NCBI RefSeq assembly: GCF_002855555.1 | Contig: NZ_PKRT01000001.1 | Location: forward strand, 2,136,001 to 2,200,000 | DNA from: Novosphingobium sp. TH158 | GTDB taxonomy: Bacteria; Pseudomonadota; Alphaproteobacteria; Sphingomonadales; Sphingomonadaceae | Length of the DNA stretch: 64,000 nucleotides | Direction: 5' to 3' | Part shown: positions 7,943 through 16,650 of the stretch, piece by piece | Position numbering within the stretch: position 1 is the first letter of the stretch | How the letters are laid out: every line of letters starts with the position of its first letter | Position numbers and translations under genes: made by a program | The notes under the pieces: generated by a model | Databases searched by the model: none | The model's input: the letters and a program-made list of their open reading frames with translations, nothing else | What the model was told of the DNA's origin: nothing

Positions 7943-9029
7943 TTTCTTCCCCTCCCGCACGCTGACGCTTTATCTGGCCAAGCTGTTCGTCACCCGCATC
8001 CTCGCCGTGCTCGTCATGCTGGTGCTGGTGCTGCAGATGCTCGACCTGCTCGGCGAAAGCGGTGCCATCCTTGCCAAGCCGGGCAATGGCGAGGCGCAGC
8101 TGTGGACCTATGTCACCCTGCGCGTGCCACAACTCGTCGCGCGGTTCCTGCCCTATTCGGTGCTGCTGGCGACCTTGCTCACCTTCTGGCCGCTCAACCA
8201 GAACAGCGAGATCATCTCGATGCGGGCTGCCGGGCTTTCGGCGCACCAGGTGCTCGCGCCGATGCTGCTGACGGCGCTGGTCGTCGCGCTGCTCAGCTTC
8301 GCTTTCAATGAACGGGTCGTCACGCGCGCCACGGCGACGCTCAAGGCCTGGCAGGCTGCAGAGTATGGCGCGATTCCCAAGCAGGGCGGTGCCAGGGCCA
8401 ACGTCTACCTGCGCGATGGCGACAATATCCTGATGGCCGCTTCGCTCTCCGGACGCGGGCCGGCCATGGAGATGACCAACGTCACCTGGTATCGCCGCGA
8501 TGCCGGATCGATCGTCCAGGGCCAGATCCGCGCACCGCGTGCCACCTATGCGGCCCCCGGCTGGAAGCTGGAGAACGCCGTCGAATTCGACGTGCAGGGC
8601 GCACGCAGCAAGTCGCTGGGTACCGTTATCCTCGCCAAGGGCGTGACGCCGGAGCAGATTGCGATCAGCAAGGTCGATCCCGATGCCGAGAACATATTCG
8701 AGCTTGGCCGCTCGATCAGCGCGCTGAAGGCCGCCGGGCGCCGCACCAGCGAGCTGGAGGGCAAGTGGTGGCACAAGATTTCCGGTCCGCTTTCGGCCTT
8801 GCTCATGCCGCTGCTCGGCTCGGTTGCCGCCTTCGGCCTGGCGCGTTCGGGCCAGTTGCTGATCCGCGGCGTGATCGGCATGGCGCTGGGCTTTCTCTAC
8901 TTCGTGATCGACAATGCCGCGCTGGCCATCGGCAATTTCGGTGGCTACCCGCCGCTCATCGCCGCCTGGTCGCCCTTCTTCCTCTTCGCGCTACTGGGCG
9001 AGACGGTTCTGGTCAGGACCGAGGAATAG
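7932..9029 (+). CDS. lptG: LptG-type LPS export ABC transporter permease
   Basis: 365 residues, partner of the upstream LptF. It has the same YjgP/YjgQ fold: N-terminal spans (LAKLFVTRILAVLVMLVLVLQMLDLLG; PYSVLLATLLTFWPLNQNSEIISMRAAGLS coupling-helix region), a periplasmic jellyroll, and C-terminal spans ending near the stop. The ATG at 7932 lies inside the end of lptF (11-bp overlap), preceded by GAGGGGG, which points to translational coupling. The lptB ATPase is not in the window. Confidence 0.9.
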   Translation: MLSDFFPSRTLTLYLAKLFVTRILAVLVMLVLVLQMLDLLGESGAILAKPGNGEAQLWTYVTLRVPQLVARFLPYSVLLATLLTFWPLNQNSEIISMRAAGLSAHQVLAPMLLTALVVALLSFAFNERVVTRATATLKAWQAAEYGAIPKQGGARANVYLRDGDNILMAASLSGRGPAMEMTNVTWYRRDAGSIVQGQIRAPRATYAAPGWKLENAVEFDVQGARSKSLGTVILAKGVTPEQIAISKVDPDAENIFELGRSISALKAAGRRTSELEGKWWHKISGPLSALLMPLLGSVAAFGLARSGQLLIRGVIGMALGFLYFVIDNAALAIGNFGGYPPLIAAWSPFFLFALLGETVLVRTEE

Positions 9030-9033
9030 CGGC

Positions 9034-10101
9034 TCAGCGCCTCACCATCGTGCTCGATACCAGCTTGCCGACCAGCGGCAGCAGGCCCGGATAGTTTGCC
9101 TTGTCATAGGTCGTCCCGTTGCCGAACTGGCGGGCAAGGCGGCGGTGCGCCTCAGGGTATGAGTGGTAGGGCATCGAAGCCAGCAGGTGATGCAGCGCGT
9201 GATAGCGCAGGCCGACCGGGGCCCACAGCTCTGCCAGAAGGCCCGGCGGCGGCACGTTGACCGAATCGAGGTACTGGCCCGTCACCGTCATCGCATCGCC
9301 GTCATTGGCCCACAGGTGGGCGACGAGCGTGCGCACCTGGTTCAGCACGGCCGTGAGCGAAATCACGCCCATCGCCACCGCCAGCGGCCGCCAGTCCCAC
9401 GCCCAGGCGCTCCACAGCAGGAACAGCGCCCACAGGCTGGCGCCAAGCTCCTGCCAGAACACCATGGTGCGGAACGATCCTTCGGGCGCACGGCGGCGGA
9501 AGGCGGGGTTGATGGAGAGCGAGGACACCCGTTCCCACACCAGGCGGCGCAGCGGCGGAATGACCGCGCCCAGCGGCACCAGCAGGGCGGAGCGGATCAA
9601 CAGGCCGATCGGCAGGAGCACGGCAATCGCGGCGAAGAGCGGCAGGGTCCACGGTTTCATCAGGGCCAGCGGCAGGTATTCCGGATCGTCCACCGTGCCA
9701 TAGCGGGTGCGCGCGTGGTGCAGGGTATGGACGCCCTCGTACATGAAGGAGGGCGTCAGCATGGGCATGCCGACCAGCAGGTTCCAGGCAAAGCGGAAGC
9801 CGGGAAGCGCGGTTTCGTGGATATGGGTCAGCTCATGGATGAACAGCAGCGCCCGGTAGAGCGCCAGCGAGGAGACCAGGCCGAAGGCCAGTGCAATCCA
9901 GGCGGGTTGCCCGCCCAGCACGGCGGCGATCGCGCCGTAAAGGGCACCATAGCCCACCGCTGCCGAAACCAGCATGTCCGGCCAGTAGATTTCGGGCCGC
10001 GCCGTGGAAATGTCGCGCGTCAGCTCTACAGCGGCGCGCAGCATTTCCTTGTCGTCGGGAATTGCGGAAATCTTGGTGATGGTCATCTCCGGCGCATTCA
10101 T
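9034..10101 (-). CDS. Membrane fatty acid desaturase
   Basis: 355 residues. The three histidine boxes of the di-iron membrane desaturase/hydroxylase superfamily are present in order: HELTH (89-93), HTLHH (125-129) and HALHH (301-305). Hydrophobic segments near 45-90, 155-185 and 215-240 give the expected membrane topology. It probably inserts double bonds in acyl chains of membrane lipids; the position and substrate (fatty acid or carotenoid) cannot be told. Start is the ATG at 10101. It is divergent from the large GNAT-like gene at 10227 and convergent with lptG. Confidence 0.88.
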   Translation of the reverse strand: MNAPEMTITKISAIPDDKEMLRAAVELTRDISTARPEIYWPDMLVSAAVGYGALYGAIAAVLGGQPAWIALAFGLVSSLALYRALLFIHELTHIHETALPGFRFAWNLLVGMPMLTPSFMYEGVHTLHHARTRYGTVDDPEYLPLALMKPWTLPLFAAIAVLLPIGLLIRSALLVPLGAVIPPLRRLVWERVSSLSINPAFRRRAPEGSFRTMVFWQELGASLWALFLLWSAWAWDWRPLAVAMGVISLTAVLNQVRTLVAHLWANDGDAMTVTGQYLDSVNVPPPGLLAELWAPVGLRYHALHHLLASMPYHSYPEAHRRLARQFGNGTTYDKANYPGLLPLVGKLVSSTMVRR

Positions 10102-10226
10102 GCCATATTTTCCAGCTTATAGGCCTGCCAGCGCGGGGGGTGGCGTGGTGCGGCTTGACATCGATCGGGTCGAAACGCAGTTCCGGCTTCCGGTTGTTCT
10201 CCAATCCTTCGGCAAAGGCAAGATAC

Positions 10227-11408
10227 GTGGCGGCAAGTTCTCGATCATCGGGCGAACTAGAGATTACCCCGGTTTCCGGCAAGGCCGGCATCGCGGACTT
10301 TGTCGATTACGGTTATCGGATAAACGCTGCCGATCCCAATTACGTCCCGCAGTTGCGGGGGGAAGAGATCGGCAAGTTCACTCCGGGCGAGAACCCCTTT
10401 TTCGAACATGCGCGGGTCCAGCTGTTCCTTGCCCGCCGCGGCGGGAAGATCGTCGGGCGCATATCGGCGCATTACGATGAACTGGCGCTGACGCAGTCGG
10501 TGGAGCAGGGCATGGGTCCGGGCACCGGCAACTGGGGTGCGCTGGAAACCGAGGACGCCGATATTGCCAGCGCCCTGATCGCCCGGGCCGAGGCCTGGCT
10601 GCGCGAACAGGGCATGACCAAGGTTCTTGCCCCGATGAACCTCTCGGTCTGGGAAGAGCCGGGCCTGCTTGTGCAGGGGCACGATCATCCGCCGATGGTG
10701 ATGATGGGCCACCAGAATGCCCGCTACCAGCCGTGGATCGAAGGGGCCGGCTATACGCTTGCCAAGAAGCTCTACACCTATGACCTGGACATCGCGAAGG
10801 AGTTCCCGCCGCTGATCCAGCGGATCGTTTCTTCGGGCGAGAAGAACGAGCGGATCAAGGTGCGCGAGGTCGATCTCGCCCACTTCCAGCGCGAGGTGAA
10901 GATCATCTGCGACATCCTCAACGATGCCTGGTCGGACAACTGGGGCTTCGTGCCCTTCACCGAAAGCGAGATCGCCTATACCGCGAAGAAGCTGAAGCCG
11001 ATCTGCAAGCCGGACCTGATCCGCATTGCCGAATACGATGGCGAGCCGGTGGCCTTCATGATGACCCTGCCCGATCTCAACCAGGTCCAGAAGCGGGTGG
11101 TCCGCCCGAACGGCAAGCCCAGCCTGCTCGGCTGGCTGAAGCTGGCCATGTGGATCTGGAAGCCGACCAATGCCGATATGCGCGTGCCGCTGATGGGCGT
11201 GGTCAAGCGGCTGCAAAGCTCGCGCATGGCCAGCCAGCTGGCTTTCATGATGATCGAATACATCCGCCGCGCCTCGGTCACCCGCTACAACGGCAAGCGT
11301 GGCGAGATCGGCTGGATCCTCGAGGACAACCAGGGAATGGTCGCCATCGCCGATGCCATCGAGAGTAGGATCAACAAGCAGTACAACATCTACCAGAAGA
11401 CGCTTTGA
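10227..11408 (+). CDS. Large GNAT-like N-acetyltransferase of unknown substrate
   Basis: 393 residues from a GTG at 10227 with AAGGCAAG upstream; an upstream start at 10140 would only add low-quality sequence. It opens with VDYGYRINAADPNYVPQLRGEE and has FLARRGGKIVGRISAHYDE followed by a helix, resembling a GNAT-like domain, then a second GNAT-like half (IRIAEYDGEPVAFMMTLPDLNQV ... RGEIGWILEDNQGMVAIADAIESRINKQYNIYQK). Alphaproteobacterial relatives are annotated only as N-acetyltransferases or hypotheticals. The double-GNAT reading is my inference. No substrate can be named. Confidence 0.72.
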   Translation: MAASSRSSGELEITPVSGKAGIADFVDYGYRINAADPNYVPQLRGEEIGKFTPGENPFFEHARVQLFLARRGGKIVGRISAHYDELALTQSVEQGMGPGTGNWGALETEDADIASALIARAEAWLREQGMTKVLAPMNLSVWEEPGLLVQGHDHPPMVMMGHQNARYQPWIEGAGYTLAKKLYTYDLDIAKEFPPLIQRIVSSGEKNERIKVREVDLAHFQREVKIICDILNDAWSDNWGFVPFTESEIAYTAKKLKPICKPDLIRIAEYDGEPVAFMMTLPDLNQVQKRVVRPNGKPSLLGWLKLAMWIWKPTNADMRVPLMGVVKRLQSSRMASQLAFMMIEYIRRASVTRYNGKRGEIGWILEDNQGMVAIADAIESRINKQYNIYQKTL

Positions 11409-11417
11409 CCGGGGCTT

Positions 11418-11512
11418 GAGGTTGACAAGGTTGACACGGTGTCAACCTCGCCCGAACCGCCTTCCGGCCGGGAATTCCGGGAGTTTCCAGCCAGTTCAGC
11501 ACGCAGGTTGAC
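11418..11512. repeat. GGTTGAC repeat cluster with 19-bp palindrome
   Basis: GAGGTTGACA (11418-11427) is followed by the perfect palindrome GGTTGACACGGTGTCAACC (11429-11447, one central G) and by another AGGTTGAC at 11505-11512. The cluster lies in the 224-bp gap between two convergent genes (GNAT-like and symporter). It may be a transcription factor site or part of a dispersed intergenic element. Apart from this cluster I see no gene in 11409-11632. Confidence 0.6.
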
Positions 11513-11632
11513 GCGGAAGAAATAAAGAACCGCCAGCCTTCCGATAGCCGGTGCGCCGCCGTGGTTCACGCTGTCAAGGAACAGCACCCCGATAGCATGG
11601 GTGCGCGGCTGTAGGACAGCGCGCAGGACCCT

Positions 11633-12889
11633 TCAGGAATCCCTTTCCTGCGCCCGGTCGACGGTGGCCGTCGTCGCCACGTCCATCGTCACGTTGCCCA
11701 GGGTGCGCATGATATCGGGCAGCATCTCCACCGCCACCAGCAGCGCCAAGGGGGCAATCGGCACGCCCATGGCATTGGCGATCGGCCCCACCGAGATGAC
11801 GAAGCTGAGCGTGCCCGGCAGCGATACCGAACTGAGCGAGACAAGAAAGGCCACCAGCACGCCCGCGCCCAATGCCCAGGCCGAAAGCGGCGTGCCGGTA
11901 AGGTAGGCGGCATAGATCGCCACGCCCATGTTCATTGCCGGGCTGGTGCCGCGAAAGATCGCCACCGCCAGCGGCAGGACGAAATCGGTGGTCGCTTCGC
12001 GCACCCCCATGCGGCGGGTGGCGGAAAGCATGGCCGGCAGGCTGGCCAGCGAGGACTGGGTGGAGAGCGCCACGGCATAGACCGGCGTCATGGCGCGGAA
12101 GAAGGTTCCCGGCTTCTGCCCGCCCAGCGTCAGCGCCAGGACGATGCCGCCCAGCAGCACCACCAGGCCCGCCGCGCTGACGATCAGGATGTAATGGGCC
12201 AGGGCGCCGATGGCATCCGATCCGCTGCTTGCGGCCAGAGGCAGGGCAAGGCCGAAAACGCCGATGGGCGCGAGCCTGAGCACCCAGCCGACGACAACCA
12301 TCATCGCCGCCGCCAGTCCTTCGAAGAACAGCGCCAGCTGGCGGCGCGGGGATTCGGCAATGCGGGTTGCCGCCACGGCAAAGACCGAAACGAACAGCAC
12401 GATCGGCAGCATCGCCCCGCTGGCGGCCGAGGCGAAGATGTTTTCCGGCATCATGGCCAGCAGCACTTCGCGGAAGCCGGGCACTTCACCGGCGGCCGCG
12501 GCCGTTCCGCGCAGGGCCGCGGCAGCGCGCTCGGGAATCGGGAAAGCCGTGAGCAGGGCCGGCACAAGCAGCGCTGCCATGGTTCCGGCAGCCAGCAGCA
12601 CGATGAAGAACAGCCCGACCGCGCGCCGCGCCAGCCGTCCGCCATTGGCCGCCGCAAGCGTCTGCGAAATGCCGGTATAGACCAGTCCGACCACCAGCGG
12701 CAGGATGGTCAATTGCAGCATCCGCAGCCAGACCGTGCCGGCCAGCCCGCCATATTCCAGCAGCGGTTCCATGGCCGCAGTGCCCTGGAAGGCCAGTCCG
12801 CTGACCAGCCCCAGCACCAGCCCGGCAAAGGTCAGGCCCGCCGGAACCTTGATTTCCGGGAAACCCGCAGCTGCCGATTGCACTTTCAT
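11633..12889 (-). CDS. Dicarboxylate/amino acid:cation symporter (DAACS family)
   Basis: 418 residues, eight-plus hydrophobic segments as in DctA/GltP transporters, which couple uptake of C4-dicarboxylates, glutamate or other amino acids to Na+ or H+. Family signatures are visible but modified: the Ser-rich hairpin is ALSTQSSLASLPAM, and the TM7 region reads AIFRGTSPAMNMGVAIYAAYL where many members have NMDGT. The degenerate motif suggests a different substrate. Start is ATG 12889, preceded by AGGGG; an upstream ATG at 12922 would add 11 residues. Its last residues (VDRAQERDS) have no special feature. Confidence 0.85.
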   Translation of the reverse strand: MKVQSAAAGFPEIKVPAGLTFAGLVLGLVSGLAFQGTAAMEPLLEYGGLAGTVWLRMLQLTILPLVVGLVYTGISQTLAAANGGRLARRAVGLFFIVLLAAGTMAALLVPALLTAFPIPERAAAALRGTAAAAGEVPGFREVLLAMMPENIFASAASGAMLPIVLFVSVFAVAATRIAESPRRQLALFFEGLAAAMMVVVGWVLRLAPIGVFGLALPLAASSGSDAIGALAHYILIVSAAGLVVLLGGIVLALTLGGQKPGTFFRAMTPVYAVALSTQSSLASLPAMLSATRRMGVREATTDFVLPLAVAIFRGTSPAMNMGVAIYAAYLTGTPLSAWALGAGVLVAFLVSLSSVSLPGTLSFVISVGPIANAMGVPIAPLALLVAVEMLPDIMRTLGNVTMDVATTATVDRAQERDS

Positions 12890-12982
12890 CCCTGACCCCT
12901 CTGTATCGTGCCGGGGTGACATTAGCGCCCGCTTGCGCCATGGCAATTGACGCAGAAAACATTCGTTCGGGACAGGTCGGGA

Positions 12983-14323
12983 ATGGGACGCAGGTATTTC
13001 GGTACGGACGGCATCCGCGGGCGCACCAATGCGGGCGTGATGACCGCGGCGATTGCGATGAAGGTGGGGCAGGCGGCAGGAACGCGCTTCCTGCGCGGCA
13101 GCCACAAGCACCGCGTCGTGATCGGCAAGGATACGCGGCTTTCCGGCTACATGCTGGAAAATGCGCTGGTTGCCGGCTTCACCTCGGTAGGCATGGACGT
13201 GGTTCTTACCGGCCCGCTGCCGACCCCGGCCATCGCGCTGTTGACGCGCGAGCTGCGGGCCGATGTCGGGGTGATGATCTCGGCCAGCCATAACCCTTAC
13301 GAAGACAACGGCATCAAGCTGTTCGGGCCGGACGGGTTCAAGCTTTCGGACGAGGATGAGCTGGCGATCGAGGCCATGCTGGGCGAGGACCAGCCGCTTG
13401 CCGGTTCCGCGCATATCGGCCGCGCCCGCCGCATCGAGGATGCCCGCGGCCGCTATATCCACGCCGTCAAGCAGTCGGTGCCGGAGAACGTGCGGCTCGA
13501 TGGCCTCAAGATCGTGGTCGATTGCGCGAACGGCGCGGCTTACCAGGTGGCCCCTTCGGCGATTTGGGAACTGGGCGCGGAAGTGATCGCCGTGGGCGTC
13601 AATCCCAATGGCACCAACATCAACGACAAGGTTGGCTCCACCCACCTCGACCTCGTCAAGGAAACCGTGGTCGCCAGCGGTGCGGATATCGGCATTGCGC
13701 TGGATGGCGATGCCGACCGGCTGATCGTGGTCGATGAAAAGGGCCAGACGGTCGATGGCGACCAGATCATGGCGCTGATCGGCACGCGGCTGGCCGCCAG
13801 CGGGCAGTTGCGCGGCGGCGGCGTGGTCGCAACGGTGATGTCGAACCTCGGGCTGGAGCGCTACCTTGTCGGCCAGGGCCTCACGCTCGAACGGACCAAG
13901 GTTGGCGACCGCCACGTGCTCGAAAAGATGAAGGCCGATGGCTACAATGTCGGTGGCGAGCAGTCGGGGCACATGATCCTGCTCGATCATGCGACGACCG
14001 GCGATGGCACCGTGGCCGCGCTGCAGGTGCTGGCGGCGCTCGTCCAGTCGGGCAAGCGGGCCAGCGAGCTGCTCCACCTGTTCGATCCCGTGCCGCAGCT
14101 GCTGAAGAACGTGCGCTTTGCCGGCGGCAAGCCGCTGGATGATTCCCGGGTGCAGGCGGTGATCGCCGAGGCCGAAGCCCGGCTTGCCGGGCGCGGGCGA
14201 CTGGTGATACGTCCTTCGGGCACTGAACCGGTGATCCGCGTCATGGCCGAAGGCGACGATGCGGGCGAAGTCGAACAGGTGGTCGATGCCATCTGCGATG
14301 CGGTGAAGGAGGCGGCGGCCTGA
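12983..14323 (+). CDS. glmM: Phosphoglucosamine mutase
   Basis: 446 residues. It converts glucosamine-6-phosphate to glucosamine-1-phosphate for UDP-GlcNAc, feeding peptidoglycan and LPS. Seen: N-terminal [11 protein letters not shown], the phosphoserine loop [12 protein letters not shown] with S102, the Mg2+ loop DGDADR (about 242-247) and the sugar/phosphate loops GEQSGH and RPSGTEP. The ATG at 12983 sits exactly at the family N terminus ([10 protein letters not shown]); an upstream TTG at 12947 is not needed. Its stop overlaps the DUF1272 start by one base (TGATG), so the three genes glmM-DUF1272-thiD are coupled. Confidence 0.96.
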   Translation: MGRRYFGTDGIRGRTNAGVMTAAIAMKVGQAAGTRFLRGSHKHRVVIGKDTRLSGYMLENALVAGFTSVGMDVVLTGPLPTPAIALLTRELRADVGVMISASHNPYEDNGIKLFGPDGFKLSDEDELAIEAMLGEDQPLAGSAHIGRARRIEDARGRYIHAVKQSVPENVRLDGLKIVVDCANGAAYQVAPSAIWELGAEVIAVGVNPNGTNINDKVGSTHLDLVKETVVASGADIGIALDGDADRLIVVDEKGQTVDGDQIMALIGTRLAASGQLRGGGVVATVMSNLGLERYLVGQGLTLERTKVGDRHVLEKMKADGYNVGGEQSGHMILLDHATTGDGTVAALQVLAALVQSGKRASELLHLFDPVPQLLKNVRFAGGKPLDDSRVQAVIAEAEARLAGRGRLVIRPSGTEPVIRVMAEGDDAGEVEQVVDAICDAVKEAAA

Positions 14324-14547
14324 TGCTGGAAATGCGCCCCGATTGCGAACGCTGCGGCGTTGACCTGCCCGCCGAGGGCCCCGGCGCATTCATCTGCAGC
14401 TTCGAATGCACCTATTGCGCGGTCTGCGCCGAAAAGTTCGATGACCTTTGCCCCGGCTGCGGCGGCGAACTGATGGACCGCCCTACCCGCGCGCTCGAAT
14501 GGCATGAAAAGCACCCGCCTTCGAAGGAGCGGAGATTCAAGGGTTGA
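14323..14547 (+). CDS. DUF1272 Cys-rich small protein
   Basis: 74 residues with a zinc-ribbon-like Cys pattern: CERC (8-11), then ICSFECTYCAVCAEKF and LCPGCGGEL. This matches the DUF1272 family (function unknown). Metal binding is inferred from the CxxC pairs. It starts in the TGATG overlap with glmM and ends in a TTGA overlap with thiD, so its translation is probably coupled to both. Confidence 0.9.
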   Translation: MLEMRPDCERCGVDLPAEGPGAFICSFECTYCAVCAEKFDDLCPGCGGELMDRPTRALEWHEKHPPSKERRFKG

Positions 14548-15293
14548 ACCGGCCTGCGCGTATCCTGGCCATTGCCGGTTCCGACAGCTCGGGCGGCGCC
14601 GGTATCCAGGCGGATATCAAGACCATCACCATGCTGGGCGGCTATGCGATGACCGCGATCACCGCGATCACCGCCCAGAACACGCAGGGCGTCAGCGCCG
14701 TGGAGGTGCTCTCGCCCGACATGGTCGTGGCGCAGATAGAGGCCTGTGCCTGCGACATCGGCATCAATGCGGTGAAGATCGGCATGCTCGGCTCGCCCGC
14801 CGTGGCCCATGCCGTTGCCGACCTGCTGGAACAGGCCAACGTGCCGGTGGTCTTCGATCCGGTGATGATCGCCACCAGCGGCGCGGCGCTTGCCGATGGC
14901 GATACGATCGCTGCCTTCGAACGGCTGATGGCGCTGGCCACGCTGACCACGCCCAACGTGCCAGAGCTTGCGGCGCTGGGCGGCGATGCGGGCATGGCGG
15001 CGCGAGGCATCGCCTACCTTGCCAAGGGCGGCGACGCCGAAGGACCCGAGGTGGAGGACCGGCTCGTCATTCCCGGCGAGGACCAGCGCCTGTGGCGCGG
15101 GATGCGCGTCGATACCCGCCACACCCACGGTACCGGCTGCACGCTTGCCAGCGCCATCGCTACCCTGCTGGGGCAGGGGCTCGGCCTGGTCGAGGCGGTG
15201 GAAGGGGCGCGCCGCTTTGTCCGCGCAGCCCTGCTCGCCGCGCCGGGCTTCGGCACGGGGCATGGGCCGCTGGGGCATCAGGCAGTGCGCTGA
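14544..15293 (+). CDS. thiD: Hydroxymethylpyrimidine/phosphomethylpyrimidine kinase
   Basis: 249 residues. It phosphorylates HMP and HMP-P in thiamine biosynthesis. Seen: the N-terminal IAGSDSSGGAGIQADIKT substrate loop, VFDPVMIATSG, LTTPNVPE and the C-terminal HTHGTGCTLASAIAT anion hole with a conserved Cys/Gly-rich ATP site, all of the ribokinase superfamily. The TTG start at 14544 overlaps the DUF1272 stop. A thiE-like gene at 49712 is the only other thiamine-type gene here. Confidence 0.95.
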   Translation: MNRPARILAIAGSDSSGGAGIQADIKTITMLGGYAMTAITAITAQNTQGVSAVEVLSPDMVVAQIEACACDIGINAVKIGMLGSPAVAHAVADLLEQANVPVVFDPVMIATSGAALADGDTIAAFERLMALATLTTPNVPELAALGGDAGMAARGIAYLAKGGDAEGPEVEDRLVIPGEDQRLWRGMRVDTRHTHGTGCTLASAIATLLGQGLGLVEAVEGARRFVRAALLAAPGFGTGHGPLGHQAVR

Positions 15294-15306
15294 TCGCGCC
15301 CGGACG

Positions 15307-16176
15307 TCAGTCCAGGTCGTAGAAGTTGCGAATCACGTCCCAGCCTTCCTCGGCGGTTTCCACCCAGGAGATCAGCTTCAGGTCTTCGTGGTTGATCACG
15401 CCCTCTTCGGCCAGGGCCTCGAAGTTGACCACCCGGCTCCAGAATTCCTTGCCGTAAAGCAGGATCGGGATCGGCTTCATCTTGCCGGTCTGGATCAGGC
15501 AGAGCAGCTCGAAGAATTCGTCGAAGGTGCCATAGCCGCCCGGGAACACCGCCACGGCGCGGGCGCGCAGCAGGAAGTGCATCTTCCTCAGCGCGAAGTA
15601 GTGGAACTGGAAGGCAAGCCGCGGCGTGACGTAAAGGTTGGGTGCCTGTTCGTGCGGCAGGACGATGTTGAGCCCGATGGTCTCCGCCCCGGCCTCTGCT
15701 GCGCCGCGATTCGCAGCCTCCATGATCGAGGGGCCGCCGCCCGAGCAGACGACGAACTGGCGCATGCCCTTTTCGACGATGGCCGCCTGGCTGGCGATTC
15801 CCGCCAGCTCGCGGGCGATTTCGTAATACTTCGATTTCGCGGCCAGGCTCTCGGCCACGGTGCGCCGCTCCGGCGGGGCATTGGCGATAAGCGCATCGGC
15901 CTCTGCCGCCTCGGGAATGCGGGCAGAACCGTAACAGACCAGCGTGGAGCCGATCCGCGCCTCTTCCATCAGCATCTCGGTCTTCAGCAGTTCAAGCTGG
16001 AAGCGGACCGGGCGCAGTTCCTCGCGCAGGAGGAAATCGGTATCGGTGAAGGCCAGCTTGTAGCTGGGGCTGAGGGTTTGGGGAGTGCCGGTAACGTGGG
16101 ATTCGGCGAAGCCAACTTCCTGTTCGGCCTTGTAGAAACGGCGCCTGTGCAGCCGCTTTTCGTCTTCTTCAGTCAT
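15307..16176 (-). CDS. LOG-family (TIGR00730-type) nucleotide-processing protein
   Basis: 289 residues. The phosphoribohydrolase signature PGGYGTFDEFFE is present together with CSGGGPSIMEAANRGA and GLNIVLPHEQAPN, so it belongs to the LOG/YgdH superfamily that cleaves nucleoside 5'-monophosphates (cytokinin-activating type or AMP/IMP nucleosidase). It has an N-terminal extension of about 90 residues compared with 190-residue LOG proteins. Start is ATG 16176 (MTEEDEKRLHRRRF). Convergent with thiD. Whether it makes free cytokinin-like bases or just recycles nucleotides cannot be told. Confidence 0.85.
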   Translation of the reverse strand: MTEEDEKRLHRRRFYKAEQEVGFAESHVTGTPQTLSPSYKLAFTDTDFLLREELRPVRFQLELLKTEMLMEEARIGSTLVCYGSARIPEAAEADALIANAPPERRTVAESLAAKSKYYEIARELAGIASQAAIVEKGMRQFVVCSGGGPSIMEAANRGAAEAGAETIGLNIVLPHEQAPNLYVTPRLAFQFHYFALRKMHFLLRARAVAVFPGGYGTFDEFFELLCLIQTGKMKPIPILLYGKEFWSRVVNFEALAEEGVINHEDLKLISWVETAEEGWDVIRNFYDLD

Positions 16177-16223
16177 TAGCCCCTTTTCGCGCGGCGGGGC
16201 GCAACTGTCAAAAGAAGAAGCGC

Positions 16224-16388
16224 TTACGCCGCCTTGAGCGCGATCCACTCGTCGGGATCATCGGCAACCGGCTCTTGCCGGTCCAAGGTGGAGAGGGGGA
16301 TGGGGGCGCCCCAGTCCGAGGGAACGCCGGGGATCGTGGCAAGCCATCCGATCCAGTCGAAACGCGAAGCGGTCTGCTCTTGGTCCAT
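16224..16388 (-). CDS. Small hypothetical protein, 54 residues
   Basis: ATG 16388 to TAA 16224 encodes MDQEQTASRFDWIGWLATIP and on to DDPDEWIALKAA: a short acidic, Trp-rich protein (four Trp). It follows tRNA-Gln by 46 bp on the same strand and ends 47 bp before the LOG-family start. Codon use is G/C-ending and the composition is protein-like, unlike the other two frames. I recognise no family. Real expression is inferred only from frame quality and placement. Confidence 0.55.
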   Translation of the reverse strand: MDQEQTASRFDWIGWLATIPGVPSDWGAPIPLSTLDRQEPVADDPDEWIALKAA

Positions 16389-16434
16389 GGATGCACCATG
16401 GCAGGGCGATGCTTCGGTTTGATGACAGGAGAGT

Positions 16435-16508
16435 TGGATGCCCCGCGAGGATTCGAACCTCGATAGACGGAATCAGAATCCGTAGTCTTACCATTAGACG
16501 ACGGGGCA
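16435..16508 (-). tRNA. tRNA-Gln (anticodon CTG)
   Basis: On the minus strand, acceptor arms TGCCCCG / CGGGGCA pair, the D-loop has CTAATGGTAAGA, the anticodon stem ACGGA/TCCGT encloses TTCTGAT (anticodon CTG, reads CAG), and the T-arm is CGAGGTTCGAATCCTCG. T1-A72 is a glutamine identity element. Discriminator T is followed by an encoded CCA. Confidence 0.97.
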
Positions 16509-16521
16509 ATCGCGAAGCGCG

Positions 16522-16550
16522 CGCTTAGTCCCGCGCGTCTGGCGGGTCAA
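16522..16550 (-). promoter_or_regulatory. Predicted promoter of tRNA-Gln
   Basis: On the minus strand, (C)TTGACC at 16545-16550 and TAAGCG at 16522-16527 are 17 bp apart, ending 14 bp before the tRNA 5' end. The CTTGAC form of the -35 is common in alphaproteobacteria. Confidence 0.55.
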
Positions 16551-16650
16551 GCGCATTTGCAACGATAGCTTGCCCCTTTGGCCCTGCAGGTCTAGCATGA
16601 ACCCCGATGCTCGCCCTCCCGGCGGGAAAACGATGTTCGAGTAACTGACA

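Noticed and set aside
11390..11587. 65-codon minus-strand frame in the GGTTGAC cluster
   Set aside because: Composition is not protein-like and it runs into the opposite gene's end; more likely repeat sequence.
12890..14389. Apparent N-terminal extension of the symporter to about 918 residues
   Set aside because: The extra part is antisense to glmM; the real start is near 12889 with its own ribosome binding site.
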